From contig CAVNZM010000010.1 of the NCBI GenBank assembly GCA_963693365.1, forward strand, positions 2,046,001 through 2,110,000: a stretch of 64,000 bases of DNA, written 5' to 3'. The notes beneath the pieces are model-generated. The model did no database searches and had not been told where the DNA came from. It saw only the letters and a program-made list of their open reading frames with translations. A program made the translations under genes and the position numbers. Source of the DNA: Amoebidium appalachense (taxonomy: Eukaryota; Ichthyosporea). The stretch's first letter is position 1. Each line of letters begins with the position of its first letter. Positions 63,410 to 64,000 of the stretch are shown here, piece after piece.

Positions 63410-63599
63410 ACGAGTGCTGTGGCAAGTCCACTGGAAATTGCATATTACACATGTGATGAATTCTCGTGTTTCAGCTGCAGGCAGGCGGGGGGTTGCCGAG
63501 CAGAGGTGGGGGGGGGGGGGGGGGGGGGGTCTGGCAAGTGTTTCAGCCATTGCACGGGCAGAAAATGATGAATTTTCATTTCAATTTTCACTTCCAATT

Positions 63600-63636
<37 letters not shown>

Positions 63637-63752
63637 CCCCAGGTCTGCGTGATGTTGTTGTGCCCCTTGATATCAGCAGCTGGTTTCTGAGCCTGGCTGC
63701 AACAAACACAACACGAAATTGCGAAACTTGCGGGGTTCTTGCCGGCACACTG
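59175..63752 (+). CDS. AMSH/STAMBP-like JAMM deubiquitinase (3' end outside window)
   Basis: Exons are 59175-59306, 59861-59925, 60796-60871, 62093-62254, 62574-62676 and 63643-63752. All phases close, giving 216 aa so far. AMSH-type JAMM metalloproteases cut Lys63-linked ubiquitin chains on endosomes. The N-terminal helical domain (WHRKAKSVLVQ, then LEQEYERAYVLYLRFGI) matches the USP8-dimer/MIT-like domain of AMSH. A helix (CIDVLDRCQQVKDLLRERY) and a Pro-rich linker (PPSFEPPPPPVD) follow. The catalytic domain begins LRDVVVPLDISSWFLSLA and reaches ETCGVLAGTL, which contains the JAMM glutamate (Glu207). The HxH and Asp zinc ligands must lie beyond the window end. A decayed copy of exon 4 lies in the same gene at 61714-61814. 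The exon 5 acceptor was chosen at 62573 because it keeps phase 0. Confidence 0.8.
60356..60518. repeat. G runs in AMSH-like intron
   Basis: G runs 60361-60420 and 60487-60517 with a T run at 60469-60486 between them. Similar T-then-G blocks recur at 60886-60924. Confidence 0.9.
61470..61975. repeat. C, A and G tracts in AMSH-like intron
   Basis: C run 61491-61533, CCA repeats, poly-A 61563-61581 and G runs 61631-61700 and 61927-61978. Confidence 0.9.
61714..61814 (+). pseudogene. Decayed duplicate of AMSH-like exon 4
   Basis: The stretch from CCGTTCCTTCCTG through GATGTATAGGACCGGTGCAA to ATCTGTCTCGTCCACCC parallels the true exon and its acceptor region at 62035-62177. The acceptor CAG is AAG here and the frame has indels, so it is not usable as an exon. 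Confidence 0.75.
62690..63640. other. AMSH-like intron 5, T-rich then G-rich
   Basis: Contains several diverged copies of a TAGTGGTTTTTACTTCATTT-like unit (about 62722-62945), then G runs (63070-63083, 63149-63174, 63250-63266, 63363-63408, 63509-63529) and a C run before the acceptor (63602-63634). Exon phases fit without any exon in between. Confidence 0.6.
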
Positions 63753-64000
63753 GTAAACAACCCCCCCCCCCCCCTCTCCCCCGGGCGCCGCGGCCGAGAC
63801 CATCACTAAATATGCCACAGTTGGAGGATATGACGTTTTCTTGCTTATCAGCTTAGGTTACCTGAATAAATCCCATCCCCCCCCCCCCCCCCCCCCCCCC
63901 CCAAATAAAATGAAACAAACGTATGGAATCGCATGAAAACCACAACACAGCACATGAATATCTAGACTCTTTTTTTATTTTATAAAAAAAAAAAAAATCA
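63753..64000. other. Start of AMSH-like intron 6; nothing else seen
   Basis: Begins with the GTAAAC donor. C runs lie at 63760-63774 and 63878-63902, and an A run near 63985. No exon could be identified before the window ends. Confidence 0.6.

Overview
The window is nuclear DNA from a eukaryote with intron-rich genes. Short exons joined by GT-AG introns carry seven protein-coding genes. Exon phases were checked by hand: they close exactly for four genes (acetate kinase, PhyH dioxygenase, lectin-like protein and the AMSH-like partial gene), they close for the P-type ATPase and the EF-hand gene if one missing base is assumed in each, and the SWIM and methyltransferase genes still have gaps. Introns and intergenic DNA are filled with poly-C/poly-G runs, CA/GT, GA/CT and GCAC/GTGC microsatellites and several minisatellites. 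A P2C-type (Na,K/H,K-like) ATPase together with a mitochondrial-type acetate kinase suggests a protist or an early-diverging fungus rather than a vertebrate or land plant. I cannot name the organism.

Layout. 1-1058: microsatellites, then a 14-copy ATTGG/CCCTAA minisatellite ending in telomere-like repeats. 1059-11105 (+): a SWIM zinc-finger protein with long disordered regions. 13246-18580 (-): a P2C cation ATPase in three exons. 18581-21542: repeat-rich intergenic DNA. 21543-24351 (-): a secreted Cys-rich lectin-like protein. 24352-33100: intergenic, with a decayed non-LTR retrotransposon 3' end and a 774-bp foldback element. 33101-37406 (+): a Pro-rich EF-hand protein with a Lys-rich tail (5' end unresolved). 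38303-38800: a terminal-inverted-repeat element. 39814-46578 (-): a METTL21-type methyltransferase. 47808-53355 (+): acetate kinase, 10 exons, 453 aa, with a mitochondrial presequence. 55894-58230 (-): a PhyH-type Fe(II)/2-oxoglutarate dioxygenase, 3 exons, 316 aa. 59175-63752 (+, runs off the window): an AMSH/STAMBP-like JAMM deubiquitinase.

The methyltransferase/acetate kinase pair and the dioxygenase/AMSH pair are divergent and share CCAAT-containing intergenic DNA. Acetate kinase and the dioxygenase converge. The genes do not form one pathway. The most unusual content is in the non-coding DNA: a dispersed repeat of about 100 bp that always ends in a poly-C run, a minisatellite made of copies of an intron 3' splice site, repeated tandem duplication of intron 3' ends and exon fragments, and splice acceptors preceded by CA repeats.
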